This document shows positions 26,083 through 34,913 of a stretch of DNA of 36,470 nt, piece by piece (within the stretch, counting starts at the first letter, position 1; each line of letters opens with the position of its first letter). Origin of the DNA: Methanomicrobia archaeon (GTDB taxonomy: Archaea > Halobacteriota > Syntropharchaeia > Alkanophagales > Methanospirareceae); NCBI GenBank assembly GCA_016928455.1, contig JAFGKP010000123.1, positions 1 to 36,470 of the forward strand. The letters are read 5' to 3'. The position numbers and the translations under genes are program-made. The notes beneath the pieces were generated by a model. The model was not told the DNA's origin. It saw only the letters and a list, made by a program, of their open reading frames with translations, and did not search any database.

Positions 26083-26370
26083 TCATCTTGCACGTTTCAC
26101 CGGTGGCGTTGGTGTCCACCACCAGTCCTCCTTTTCTCCTTGACCGTATTCTCCTCCGTCGTCTCGCTCAGCTCGCGTACCCGCGTCGCTGTTAGTATCA
26201 TCATCATCGAGTGCGGGGCAGTGGAGGTAATGGTGAACGGCGACGGTGAGTGCATCCTTGGTGGTGATCGTGCCGGAGCGTCGTTTTAATGCGTCCAGTT
26301 GTGATCGCAGGAGTGGCACCTGCGCGAAGACTACTTCGGTATCCTCCTGTCCTCGCATCCGCATCACCAT
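26083..26370 (-). CDS. Small hypothetical protein, possibly DUF5371-like
   Basis: EVVFAQVPLLRSQLDALKRRSGTITTKDALTVAVHHYLHC resembles RHH/DUF5371-type helices; start chosen downstream of the TATA box (ORF extends to 26433). Confidence 0.5.
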   Translation of the reverse strand: MVMRMRGQEDTEVVFAQVPLLRSQLDALKRRSGTITTKDALTVAVHHYLHCPALDDDDTNSDAGTRAERDDGGEYGQGEKEDWWWTPTPPVKRAR

Positions 26371-26437
26371 GAGCAGCTCACCACCATGAGATTCATGCGT
26401 GTCCACCTCATCACCATCATTCATTCGCCACATTGCC

Positions 26438-26471
26438 TATATAAGCTTTGGGGGTGCATTTCCACTGGAAA
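26438..26471 (-). promoter_or_regulatory. Promoter-like repeat, copy 1: TATA box plus dyad TTTCCAGTGGAAA
   Basis: + strand TATATAAGCTTTGGGGGTGCATTTCCACTGGAAA; differs from 28988-29019 at 2 of 32 positions. Confidence 0.65.
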
Positions 26472-27128
26472 CTAATGGTCTCGCAGCGGTGTATTTTTCC
26501 GCCGAAATCTTATTGTGGTGAGTCTATATATAGAGACCGTTGGTGGATATTGCTCTGTTCTTGCAGTTTTGCAGTATTGTGAGTATTGTTTTACTATCTT
26601 CGACTCAGCTCAGTAGCATCAGCTCATGAAGGCAGTCAACATTGCACAGCGGAAGTGGTAAAGATGACGGGGATAGCGGTAGTATGATGTACGAGAATGG
26701 CGCAGCATCTCCAGGCCATGGGAGCAAGATACGGTAGGATGTATTGGTCCCGAGCTGGTGATAATTTCCAAATTGATCCTCGACCACGACCCGGCCTGCT
26801 GGTTTTCAGATTGGATTGCTGTTACTGCGAACTTTTTGAGATATTTTTAACGGTTGAACAGTTGAATTCTTCTGCTCTCTTCGTGAACGTTACGAGATAC
26901 TCCAAGGCCTGTTTCATCCCGACTCGGGAATCGCGATATCGGTGGTCTAGCTGCGGGAGTAACCGTTTTAAACAGTCAGATGATCTGCCCTTGCGATCCA
27001 GGAACAGTATCAGGAGCTATTCCATTAAGAACGCGCTCTTTAAGACGGGGAGAAGCGCTCCACGTCTGGGGTCATCAGGAATGGATCGTGATTCCCCTAT
27101 TTACTGACCTCACCCGCGTTGGAACGCC

Positions 27129-27536
27129 TTATTCAGGTGGTACCACGATAAAGGCATCATACTGCTTGAAATGTTCATCAAACGCAAAAGCTTCGGTTAC
27201 TCCCAGTCGTTCCATCAAAGCAAAGCTCGTACAGTCGGTAAAACTAAAGGACTTATCATGGTAACTCACGAATATCTCCCATGCCCTGTTCTCATCTTGT
27301 GGGGTTATATGTATAAGATTGGCGATGGATTCGTCCCACAGTTTATGTCCAATCTCGACAGCGACCTCATAGCCCAGATGGCTCCTTACCAAAGTAATAA
27401 CCTCATCTACAATGTAGTTGCTCGTAATCATGGGGTGAACTAACGAGTCTTGTAACGTTACTGCAGCATGATGGTTGGCATCACTTTTATCGAGGAGTGC
27501 GTACCAGGCACTGGTATCAACGAATAAGTAAGGCAC
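27129..27536 (-). CDS. PIN-domain toxin (VapC-like)
   Basis: MPYLFVDTSAWYALLDKSDANHHAAV...ITSNYIVDEVITLVRSHLG...FSFTDCTSFALMERLGVTEAFAFDEHFKQYDAFIVVP. Confidence 0.9.
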   Translation of the reverse strand: MPYLFVDTSAWYALLDKSDANHHAAVTLQDSLVHPMITSNYIVDEVITLVRSHLGYEVAVEIGHKLWDESIANLIHITPQDENRAWEIFVSYHDKSFSFTDCTSFALMERLGVTEAFAFDEHFKQYDAFIVVPPE

Positions 27537-27541
27537 GTTAT

Positions 27542-27763
27542 CTATCCCTCATAGAGATAATGGTCATGTCTGCGTGAAACATCGCGGACGCCGCTCTCGC
27601 CAATACCAATAATATCAGATAATTCCTTCCGCTGTGATTCCAGTAGGTCCGCATCCTCCTCTGGTATAACCACTAAGTGCACATGCTTGTGCTCAGGGAA
27701 GTCTATCTTCTGAAGTGGCTTGAATACGCCATCCTTATACACCGCCACTATTGTTTTTGCCAT
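27542..27763 (-). CDS. DUF104-like antitoxin
   Basis: MAKTIVAVYKDGVFKPLQKIDFPEHKHVHLVVIPEEDADLLESQRKELSDIIG; directly upstream of the PIN gene. Confidence 0.78.
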   Translation of the reverse strand: MAKTIVAVYKDGVFKPLQKIDFPEHKHVHLVVIPEEDADLLESQRKELSDIIGIGESGVRDVSRRHDHYLYEG

Positions 27764-28182
27764 TTTTTTTAGAAACAGTATCTTTTTCGTGCATATATAT
27801 TTGTGCGCTTTTCCGTCCTCCACGTCGCGGGATGATGATAGTCATGTTCGTGGCAGCCGACCTCGTGTCCAGGCACTTGCACCAGGTTGCCCAAGAACTA
27901 AAGAAATCTCTACCCGGTCTGCTTCACTCCAACTCAGTGTGATATTTTGTTTTGTGAGAATCCGACATATTCATCGTCTCCGATAGATAGGATGGATATT
28001 CGCAAGTGGTACAGGTACGTCATGGACCACGTTATCTCGTGCCAGGTCTCCTGGTGACGAAATGCTGAAGAGCCGAAGATTATTCTTACCGGTATAGAAG
28101 AACCATTATACGTGGATTATCTATTATCTTACACTATAAGGGCTATCAGCGATGACCAGGACGAAGAGGATAGAGCTGGTAT

Positions 28183-28371
28183 ATGAGGGTGGTGGATTTG
28201 GAGGAAGGAATTAGTGGACAATCAAATTTAAGAACGAAAGGCAAGAACCGGGGTGTGCTCACGTCCAGAGACCTTGAGGAATTACGAACGCTATTGAAAT
28301 CTTTACCAAAGACAACCGTTGACTTCAAGAAGTTGGATGAATTATACTATGAAGCAAAAATGCGCAGTTAG
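28183..28371 (+). CDS. Small ORF, possible antitoxin remnant
   Basis: MRVVDLEEGISGQSNLRTKGKNRGVLTSRDLEELRTLLKSLPKTTVDFKKLDELYYEAKMRS; followed by IIILDTTIYGIQ, a PIN-like start. Confidence 0.3.
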   Translation: MRVVDLEEGISGQSNLRTKGKNRGVLTSRDLEELRTLLKSLPKTTVDFKKLDELYYEAKMRS

Positions 28372-28654
28372 TTGGTACAACTGTACTCCTCAAAGTAATT
28401 CTAGAAGGAGATAGTGACCTGATAGAATTTAATGAATCCCAAATCCTTAGCGGATATAACGGATAGGATAGTGATAGAGAAGATCATCATTCTGGATACT
28501 ACTATCTATGGAATTCAAGGAGCGGTTAGAACGGTGAACGTGATCCGCCGGTATTCGCTTTCGTTTTCCCTTTCCGCAGCCAGATGCTGGCTCCCGGAAT
28601 CTCGTGCGGCTCTCAGGAACGGTGCAGCATGCTCGATACTGCGGCTACTTAAAC

Positions 28655-28909
28655 TTAACGTGACGCCGCGCCGGAGCGCAGGAGCGCGAATTTGGTGGCC
28701 AGTACCGGCGTGGCCGGGCTGTCTTCGCGCACCACCGCTTTCGCGAGATCTTCGAGCTCCATGAACTCCTCCCTGGGTGCACCGCATTCGGGACAGACCC
28801 AGGCATCAGGCAGCGCGTCAAACGGGATCCCGGGCTCGATCGCGCCCTCAAAATCGCCCAATTTGGGGTCGTAGACCTCGCCACAGATAAGGCATTCGTA
28901 CCGTTTCAT
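28655..28909 (-). CDS. Rubredoxin
   Basis: [52 protein letters not shown]. Confidence 0.95.
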   Translation of the reverse strand: MKRYECLICGEVYDPKLGDFEGAIEPGIPFDALPDAWVCPECGAPREEFMELEDLAKAVVREDSPATPVLATKFALLRSGAASR

Positions 28910-28987
28910 CGTTCACAAAACCCCCACATAGCAGCCCGCAGATCACACAACGATACAATTACGGGATACGTCCATGCGCTTGGTGGA

Positions 28988-29019
28988 TATATAAGCCTTG
29001 GGGGTACATTTCCACTGGA
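28988..29019 (-). promoter_or_regulatory. Promoter-like repeat, copy 2, upstream of rubredoxin
   Basis: + strand TATATAAGCCTTGGGGGTACATTTCCACTGGA; 30/32 identical to copy 1. Confidence 0.65.
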
Positions 29020-29217
29020 GATGCGGCTGTCCGGTGCTGCACTCAGTGCTCCGAATTGAACGGTATGCCGGCTCATGCATGTTCAGGAACGCAAGCAGCG
29101 GATGGATCGTGACGCTTTTTATTCGCTTTTTCAGTCGCGGGCTTCCGTGTTAGCGGGGCACAGGAACATTTAATACATAAAAACGCGTTAGGCATTCTCG
29201 ATCAGCAGCATACTACC

Positions 29218-29907
29218 ATGCCACGCAGCAGCGGTCACTCGTTCACCGGTCGCCCGGCTCGTGCCGGGCTGCTCATCAGTAGGATGCTCACGGCCGTCGT
29301 GCTCGTCCTGATTCTGGCTGCGGATGCTTCGGCCGCAGCTGTAACGAACGGCGAGTCCCCGCTCGCCGACGAACCGGGTGAGGATATCGCGACGGTTGCC
29401 TTTACGTCTCCGGACGACCCGCAGCTCGCGATCTTACGCGACTTCCGCGATACCGTGTTGCTCACCAACCCGGTAGGCGCGTTCGTATGGACCACGTATA
29501 CTGCAGTGAGCCCGCCGATCGCGGCGGTGCTGCTGGAGCGCGAGCACCTGCGTATCGCGACCCGAGTCTTACTGCTCACGCCGGTGATCTATCTCGCGGC
29601 GCTGTGTATGAACACGATCGCGCTGCTCGCCTTTATCGTGCTCATTCTGCTCGTGCTCGTGAGCCTGCGTCGTTATCTCAAGCCCATCCTCACGGGCGTC
29701 CTCTACGGCGTCCTGGCCGGTGCCGCGTTTGCGGTCGCTGCGGTCACGCTCGGCGCGCTCGGCCACGAGCTGCCGTACTGCGCGGTGATTGCCGCGTATC
29801 TGCTGCCCGTGATCGTTCCTGTCGGGCTTGCCGTCTGTCTCATCACCTGGATCGAGTCGCAGGCGCGCCCGCGTGCGGCCCCGCGTCTGAGGCCACGACT
29901 GTATTGA
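29218..29907 (+). CDS. Multi-pass membrane protein of unknown function with signal-like N-terminus
   Basis: LISRMLTAVVLVLILAADASAA, then several hydrophobic segments (VLLLTPVIYLAALCMNTIALLAFIVLILLVLVSL etc.). Confidence 0.7.
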   Translation: MPRSSGHSFTGRPARAGLLISRMLTAVVLVLILAADASAAAVTNGESPLADEPGEDIATVAFTSPDDPQLAILRDFRDTVLLTNPVGAFVWTTYTAVSPPIAAVLLEREHLRIATRVLLLTPVIYLAALCMNTIALLAFIVLILLVLVSLRRYLKPILTGVLYGVLAGAAFAVAAVTLGALGHELPYCAVIAAYLLPVIVPVGLAVCLITWIESQARPRAAPRLRPRLY

Positions 29908-30328
29908 TTAAATCCACGTTTTAGCTCACTCTACTGAATGTTTCACCGTGATCCGTTTCTTTAGATGAAAAACCGTTCGTCTCTTTCATCAATCGTCTGC
30001 AATCCATGCGTTTTGAGTCCCTGGTAATCGGTGAGAACAGGGTCACAAAGTGCACTGAACGCTGAGTTATTTAGTAATTAGAAAGGCACATACGTATGAC
30101 CGAGCGTTTAGCGGGATTCGTAGCAGAATGAAAATGTTGATAACGGAATAGTAGGGTAAAGGTATCACTGTCCTTCTTTATCCGAGTTCAGACACAAGAA
30201 GATATCCGGTTGAACTGTACCGTACTGTACGTGAAGACAAGGACTTTGTGTTCTTGTGGGTCTCGAGCAAGAGTATATTAAATGAGCAGTATTGACGTTA
30301 TGTACTACCCATAAGGCGCAAGCAAATG

Positions 30329-30346
30329 GAAAGCTTTATATAGGCA
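30329..30346 (+). promoter_or_regulatory. Archaeal BRE/TATA promoter for the pilin-like operon
   Basis: ggaaagctttatataggc about 55-65 nt upstream of the ATG at 30397. Confidence 0.6.
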
Positions 30347-30396
30347 GGAAAACATACAGAAATGAGTTAAACCAGTCCAATTGTTTTCGCACGCTC

Positions 30397-32637
30397 ATGA
30401 GTCTCAAAATCCGGAGGAATAGAACCAGGAGCACAAACAAGAGCATCCTTCAGGACACGCGTGCGATCTCTGAGGTATTAGGTGCTTTGATCATTATGGC
30501 TATTCTGCTTTCCGCATCGTCTATCTATCTCGCGCAGCAACTGCCTGAATGGACAAAGGAGTATGAGGCGAAACATGCAGCTGCAGTGCCACATGACTTT
30601 GCCACGCTCGAGGCTAATATCGAGCGTGCGGTATTGAGCGAAGATCCAACCACCGTAACGTCTACAACGGTTGGTATGCTCCCTGAAGGCGTCCCGCTGA
30701 TTGGCATGTACCCAGCCGGTGGCACGCTCCAGTTCAACCCGAATCAAGAAACGTTCGAATGCATCGCCGCCACACCAGATGATTCAGCGGTTTCTGGCAG
30801 TGGCTATTATTGGAATAACACTACCGATTGGAATACCTTCAATGATACGTATCATGTAGTTGTCACTACGTCAAAAGCAGAGTTGGAACCTGCGAAGAGA
30901 GGAAATTTAAATATTACGAAAAATCAGTCGCTATCCGGGGAATATTATCGTGATACGTTCAGTGTGCGAAACAACTCGACACTGACCATTGATGGGCGGT
31001 TAACGATCCATGCTCGGACTATTTTCGTTGAAGAGGGATCAAGCATCAATGCGGACGGCAAGGGCTGGTCCGGTGGGCTGGGCAACTCACCTGGAGATAA
31101 CGGGACTGGTGTGGGCGGGGGACTGGGCGGGAATCAATCAAAAACGGGAAATGCAGGTGGTGATGGTGGAGGAGGCGGGGGCTGTGGCGGTAATGGCGGT
31201 AATGGCGGTGAAAATCAGAATTCGGGCGGCAATGCCTCTGATTTGCTAAACTACTTAGGACCCAGTTGTGCCGGAGAGGTGATGGGCTCTGGCGGCGGAG
31301 GTGGTGGTGATGGTCATGACAGTGAGGGACAAATGATAGCTTCATCCGGCGGTGACGGCGGCAGTGGCGGGGGTTATGTCTGCTTAGACGCCGCTTTTAT
31401 TGACATTAGCGGCAACATCTCCGCCTGCGGCGCGAACGGTGAAGGTAAGTTGCAATATGATGAGAATGAATCCTACCGAGGTGGTGGCGGAGGAGGCGGT
31501 AGCGGAGGCTGGATAAAAATCATTGGCGATAACGTGAACATTACTGGAGTCCTCGTTGCCGCGGGTGGCAATGGAGGTGAGAGCCCCGCAGGAGATGGTG
31601 GGGGTGGGGGTGGGGGTGGAATAGTTGAGGTATTTTACTATAGCCCCTCACAGATCAAGGAGAGCCATATAGATGTGCGCCCTGGGAGAGGTGGAAATGG
31701 TTCTCTGCCAGGTAATAATGGTACTTCGGGGATAAAGGATCCCCCAAAAAACCAACCATATAACTCCACCCTTTTTCACTATGAGTCTGGTTATCTCGTC
31801 TCGAATATGACCGAAGTCCCGGACCAAGAGAAGGTTGGGTACGATACGAACAGCTCACGTACTCGCTACGGTAATCTGACGTATCGTGCGGATGTGCCTG
31901 CGGGAACGGACATCGTGCTCAAGGTGCGCACCTCTATGTATGATGACATGCACGATGCAATGCCCTGGGAGACCTGCCCGCCGGTCGCAAACGGAACGGC
32001 CATCTCTGGTCTCATCTCTGTCTCCGACGGGCACCGGTACATCCAGTGGCGCGCGGAGCTGCTCACCTTCAGCCCCGAAATCACACCCCGGCTCCACTGG
32101 GTCAATATCACTTATGACTATGGCGAGCCCGTGCTCGCGCGCACTTCCGGCACGATCAGCTACGCGAGCCAGTACCTCTATTACCCCAATTATAACCTCG
32201 TCTATGCACATGGCGCCACGATCAGGGAGCAGTATGGCCGGGCCTTCATGCTCTTCCCACCGCCGGTCTTCGTCGAGGCTCATGAGACGGGAAGCGCGCT
32301 CACCATCACGGCGATTGATATAACCGGTGATGAGTCCTCAGTCAGCGGCCGTATGAGCGCTACCGTCCAAACCGCGCCACAGGGCGCTGCGCTGCTCAAG
32401 CCCGGCCTGAACTATGCGAATATTACCCTTAATCTGACTACCGCGTATCGTAGCGCATGGGTGGATTGGTTCACCGCGACCTGCAACGACGCGGGCTTAT
32501 CACATGGGACAGAACCAGGACAGTACAACATCACCATTACACCAGATGCGCTCCAGGTCATCTTTTATGGCAACGAGACGAAGCCCGTGAAGTTGTGGCT
32601 CAAGCGTGCAGAAGCCAGGGTAAAACTCACTGAATGA
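30397..32637 (+). CDS. Large surface protein with type-IV-pilin-like N-terminus and glycine-rich domain, paralog 1
   Basis: MSLKIRRNRTRSTNKSILQDTRAISEVLGALIIMAILLSASSIYLAQQLPEWTKEYE...; Gly-rich segment; LKVRTSMYDDMHDAMPWETCPP...HRYIQWRAELLTFSPEITPRLHWVNITYDY; ATG at 30397 chosen because the TATA box lies inside the longer ORF. Confidence 0.88.
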   Translation: MSLKIRRNRTRSTNKSILQDTRAISEVLGALIIMAILLSASSIYLAQQLPEWTKEYEAKHAAAVPHDFATLEANIERAVLSEDPTTVTSTTVGMLPEGVPLIGMYPAGGTLQFNPNQETFECIAATPDDSAVSGSGYYWNNTTDWNTFNDTYHVVVTTSKAELEPAKRGNLNITKNQSLSGEYYRDTFSVRNNSTLTIDGRLTIHARTIFVEEGSSINADGKGWSGGLGNSPGDNGTGVGGGLGGNQSKTGNAGGDGGGGGGCGGNGGNGGENQNSGGNASDLLNYLGPSCAGEVMGSGGGGGGDGHDSEGQMIASSGGDGGSGGGYVCLDAAFIDISGNISACGANGEGKLQYDENESYRGGGGGGGSGGWIKIIGDNVNITGVLVAAGGNGGESPAGDGGGGGGGGIVEVFYYSPSQIKESHIDVRPGRGGNGSLPGNNGTSGIKDPPKNQPYNSTLFHYESGYLVSNMTEVPDQEKVGYDTNSSRTRYGNLTYRADVPAGTDIVLKVRTSMYDDMHDAMPWETCPPVANGTAISGLISVSDGHRYIQWRAELLTFSPEITPRLHWVNITYDYGEPVLARTSGTISYASQYLYYPNYNLVYAHGATIREQYGRAFMLFPPPVFVEAHETGSALTITAIDITGDESSVSGRMSATVQTAPQGAALLKPGLNYANITLNLTTAYRSAWVDWFTATCNDAGLSHGTEPGQYNITITPDALQVIFYGNETKPVKLWLKRAEARVKLTE

Positions 32638-32678
32638 AGTGATAATATGGAGAACCTAATGGGAAAAGAACAGAGGCT

Positions 32679-34886
32679 ATGACAGCATTCTGGAAGAGCG
32701 AGCAGGCCGTTTCTGAAGTGGTGGGCGTGCTCCTGATAATGGCTATTCTCCTCTCTCTGAGCGCGATCTTCTTCTCGCGAGAGGTTCCGGCATGGACGAA
32801 GGAGTTCGAATATCAGCATGCCGCAAAGGTCCCGCAGGACTTCGCGGCACTCGGCGCACAAATTGATATGGCGCTGGCGAGCGAAGACCCAGCGACACCC
32901 TTGTCTACTGCTATCGGGATGACCCCCGGTACTGTCCCGCTGGTCGGCCTCCAGGCCGCCGAAGGCACGCTCACCTTCGAGCCTGATGAAGAGACTTTCG
33001 AATGTATCGCCACCACGCTCGAAGCAGCAAATACCTCGGGGAACGCCTACTGGAATGATAGCTCTACCTGGACTAAATTCGAGAAGTACCATGTGAAAGT
33101 GACCGATTCGGGCGTACGGCTGGAATCCGACGCGGGAGAATATAAAGACCCTATTGAAACGAACGGGACACTCTCGGGGGAATATTATTGCGATCGCTTC
33201 ATCGTCCGGAATAATTCGACACTGACCGTACCGGGACGGTTAACGATCCACGCCATGAACATTTTCGTTGATGAAGGGACTCTAATTACCGCAGATGGCT
33301 GGGGCTATGCGGGTGGGGCGGGCAACAAGCCGGGGTATAACGGGAGTGGAACAGGTGGAGGGAAAGGTGGAGACGAAGGTGAAAATAAGAAAGAAGGGGG
33401 TTACGGCGGCGGTGGTGGGGGATGCGGCGGAGAAGGGGGCCGTGGGGGGAATAATACCGACTCAGGTGGCAGTGCATCGCATTTGAACGATTTGATGGGC
33501 TCTGGCGGCGGTGGCGGTGGCGACTGGAAGGATCCTAATGGTAAGATCGTACTCTCATCAGGTGGTGCCGGTGGGTCGGGTGGGGGTTATATACAGTTAG
33601 ATGCGGCCACTATTGATATTCGGGGTATTATCTCCGCTAATGGATCAGACGGAGTAGGTGCTCAATTATCTAAGGACAATAACTTTTTTGGTGGGGGTGG
33701 CGGTGGTGGTAGCGGCGGCCTGATCATCATCAAAGGTAATGTCGTCAATATTACCGGTATGCTCTACGCCATGGGCGGTGATGGGGGCAGTAATGACGAT
33801 AAAGGAACCGGCGGTGGTGGTGGCGGGGGCGGTGAAATCCATGTATATTACGATAGCAGTATCTTTCCAAATGACGTAAAAGCTGACCATATCAATGTAG
33901 GTTACGGTAATGGTGGCAGCAGTGGTAAGGAGGGGGCGGAGGATGGGAAGAACGGCACGCCCGGATCACCCGTGGTAAATCAATCCCTTTACTTTCCGAG
34001 TATCTTCTACTACAGCTCAGGGTATATCGTCTCGAACATGATCAACGTCTCAGACCAGGGGCAGGTCGGGTACGATACGAAGAACAGCACCCTCATTCGC
34101 TACGGGAATGTAACGTACGGGTCTGAGCTTCCGCCTGATACTGATATCGTGCTGAAGGTCCGCACCTCGATGTGTCCTGACATGCACGATGCGCTACCCT
34201 GGGAAGACTGCCCGCCCGTTGCCAATAACACGTACATCCCGAACCTCCCCTCGGCCTCTGACGGGCACCAGTACATCCAGTGGCGTGCTGAACTGCTCAC
34301 CTTCGATCCGCGCATCACGCCCGTGCTCTCGTGGGTCAATATCAGCTACGAGTATGGCAAACGACCGGTGCTCGTTACGTCATCCGGGCATCTGGACTAC
34401 AAGAGCCAGTATCTCTATTTCCCCAATTATCAACTCGTCCACACACACGGCGGCACGATTAAACTTCAGGATGACGAGAGTTTCATGCTCTTCGCACCGC
34501 CTATCTTTGTGAGCACTGATGATTCAGGAATATCGCTCAAAATCACCGCGGTCAACCTTACAGGTACTAAAAGAACGCTCAGCGGACGGCTCAGCGCCAC
34601 CGTGCAGGCCTCGTACCTTGAGGACACCCTGCTCACCAACGGCTTGAACTTCGCGAATATCACCCTGAATATCACGACCAACTATCCCGCCGCATGGGCA
34701 GACTGGTTCAACACGACCTGCAAAGACGCGGGAATAGTGTATGGAAATGCTTCCGGGCAGTATAACATCACCTACAAGAGCACCGCCGCACCAGATACGC
34801 TCCAGATTGTCTTCTACGGCAACGAGACGAAGCCGGTGAACCTGTGGTTGAAACGATCCCGTGCGAAGGTCGAAATAACGAGCTGA
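32679..34886 (+). CDS. Large surface protein with type-IV-pilin-like N-terminus and glycine-rich domain, paralog 2
   Basis: MTAFWKSEQAVSEVVGVLLIMAILLSLSAIFFSREVPAWTKEFEYQHAAKVPQDFAALGAQIDMALASEDPATPLSTAIGM...; same domain order as paralog 1. Confidence 0.9.
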   Translation: MTAFWKSEQAVSEVVGVLLIMAILLSLSAIFFSREVPAWTKEFEYQHAAKVPQDFAALGAQIDMALASEDPATPLSTAIGMTPGTVPLVGLQAAEGTLTFEPDEETFECIATTLEAANTSGNAYWNDSSTWTKFEKYHVKVTDSGVRLESDAGEYKDPIETNGTLSGEYYCDRFIVRNNSTLTVPGRLTIHAMNIFVDEGTLITADGWGYAGGAGNKPGYNGSGTGGGKGGDEGENKKEGGYGGGGGGCGGEGGRGGNNTDSGGSASHLNDLMGSGGGGGGDWKDPNGKIVLSSGGAGGSGGGYIQLDAATIDIRGIISANGSDGVGAQLSKDNNFFGGGGGGGSGGLIIIKGNVVNITGMLYAMGGDGGSNDDKGTGGGGGGGGEIHVYYDSSIFPNDVKADHINVGYGNGGSSGKEGAEDGKNGTPGSPVVNQSLYFPSIFYYSSGYIVSNMINVSDQGQVGYDTKNSTLIRYGNVTYGSELPPDTDIVLKVRTSMCPDMHDALPWEDCPPVANNTYIPNLPSASDGHQYIQWRAELLTFDPRITPVLSWVNISYEYGKRPVLVTSSGHLDYKSQYLYFPNYQLVHTHGGTIKLQDDESFMLFAPPIFVSTDDSGISLKITAVNLTGTKRTLSGRLSATVQASYLEDTLLTNGLNFANITLNITTNYPAAWADWFNTTCKDAGIVYGNASGQYNITYKSTAAPDTLQIVFYGNETKPVNLWLKRSRAKVEITS

Positions 34887-34913
34887 AACGAATGAAGGGA
34901 TTCTGAGAGCTAT

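Noticed and set aside
26438-26471. Replication origin (ORB) call
   Set aside because: Dyad matches the ORB core but the G-run is on the other side, there is no orc1/cdc6 gene in the window, and the placement fits promoters better; kept only as an alternative in the finding
26697-27107. 136-aa + strand ORF
   Set aside because: No recognisable family, compositionally non-coding looking, in a degenerate intergenic region
30292-30396. N-terminal extension of the 781-aa ORF
   Set aside because: TTG start and a strong TATA box within the extension; ATG at 30397 precedes the pilin-like motif
31046-31345. His-rich minus-strand ORF (HCHDHHHHLRRQ...)
   Set aside because: Shadow of the glycine-codon-rich segment (GGT/GGC reverse-complement to His/Arg/Pro-rich codons)
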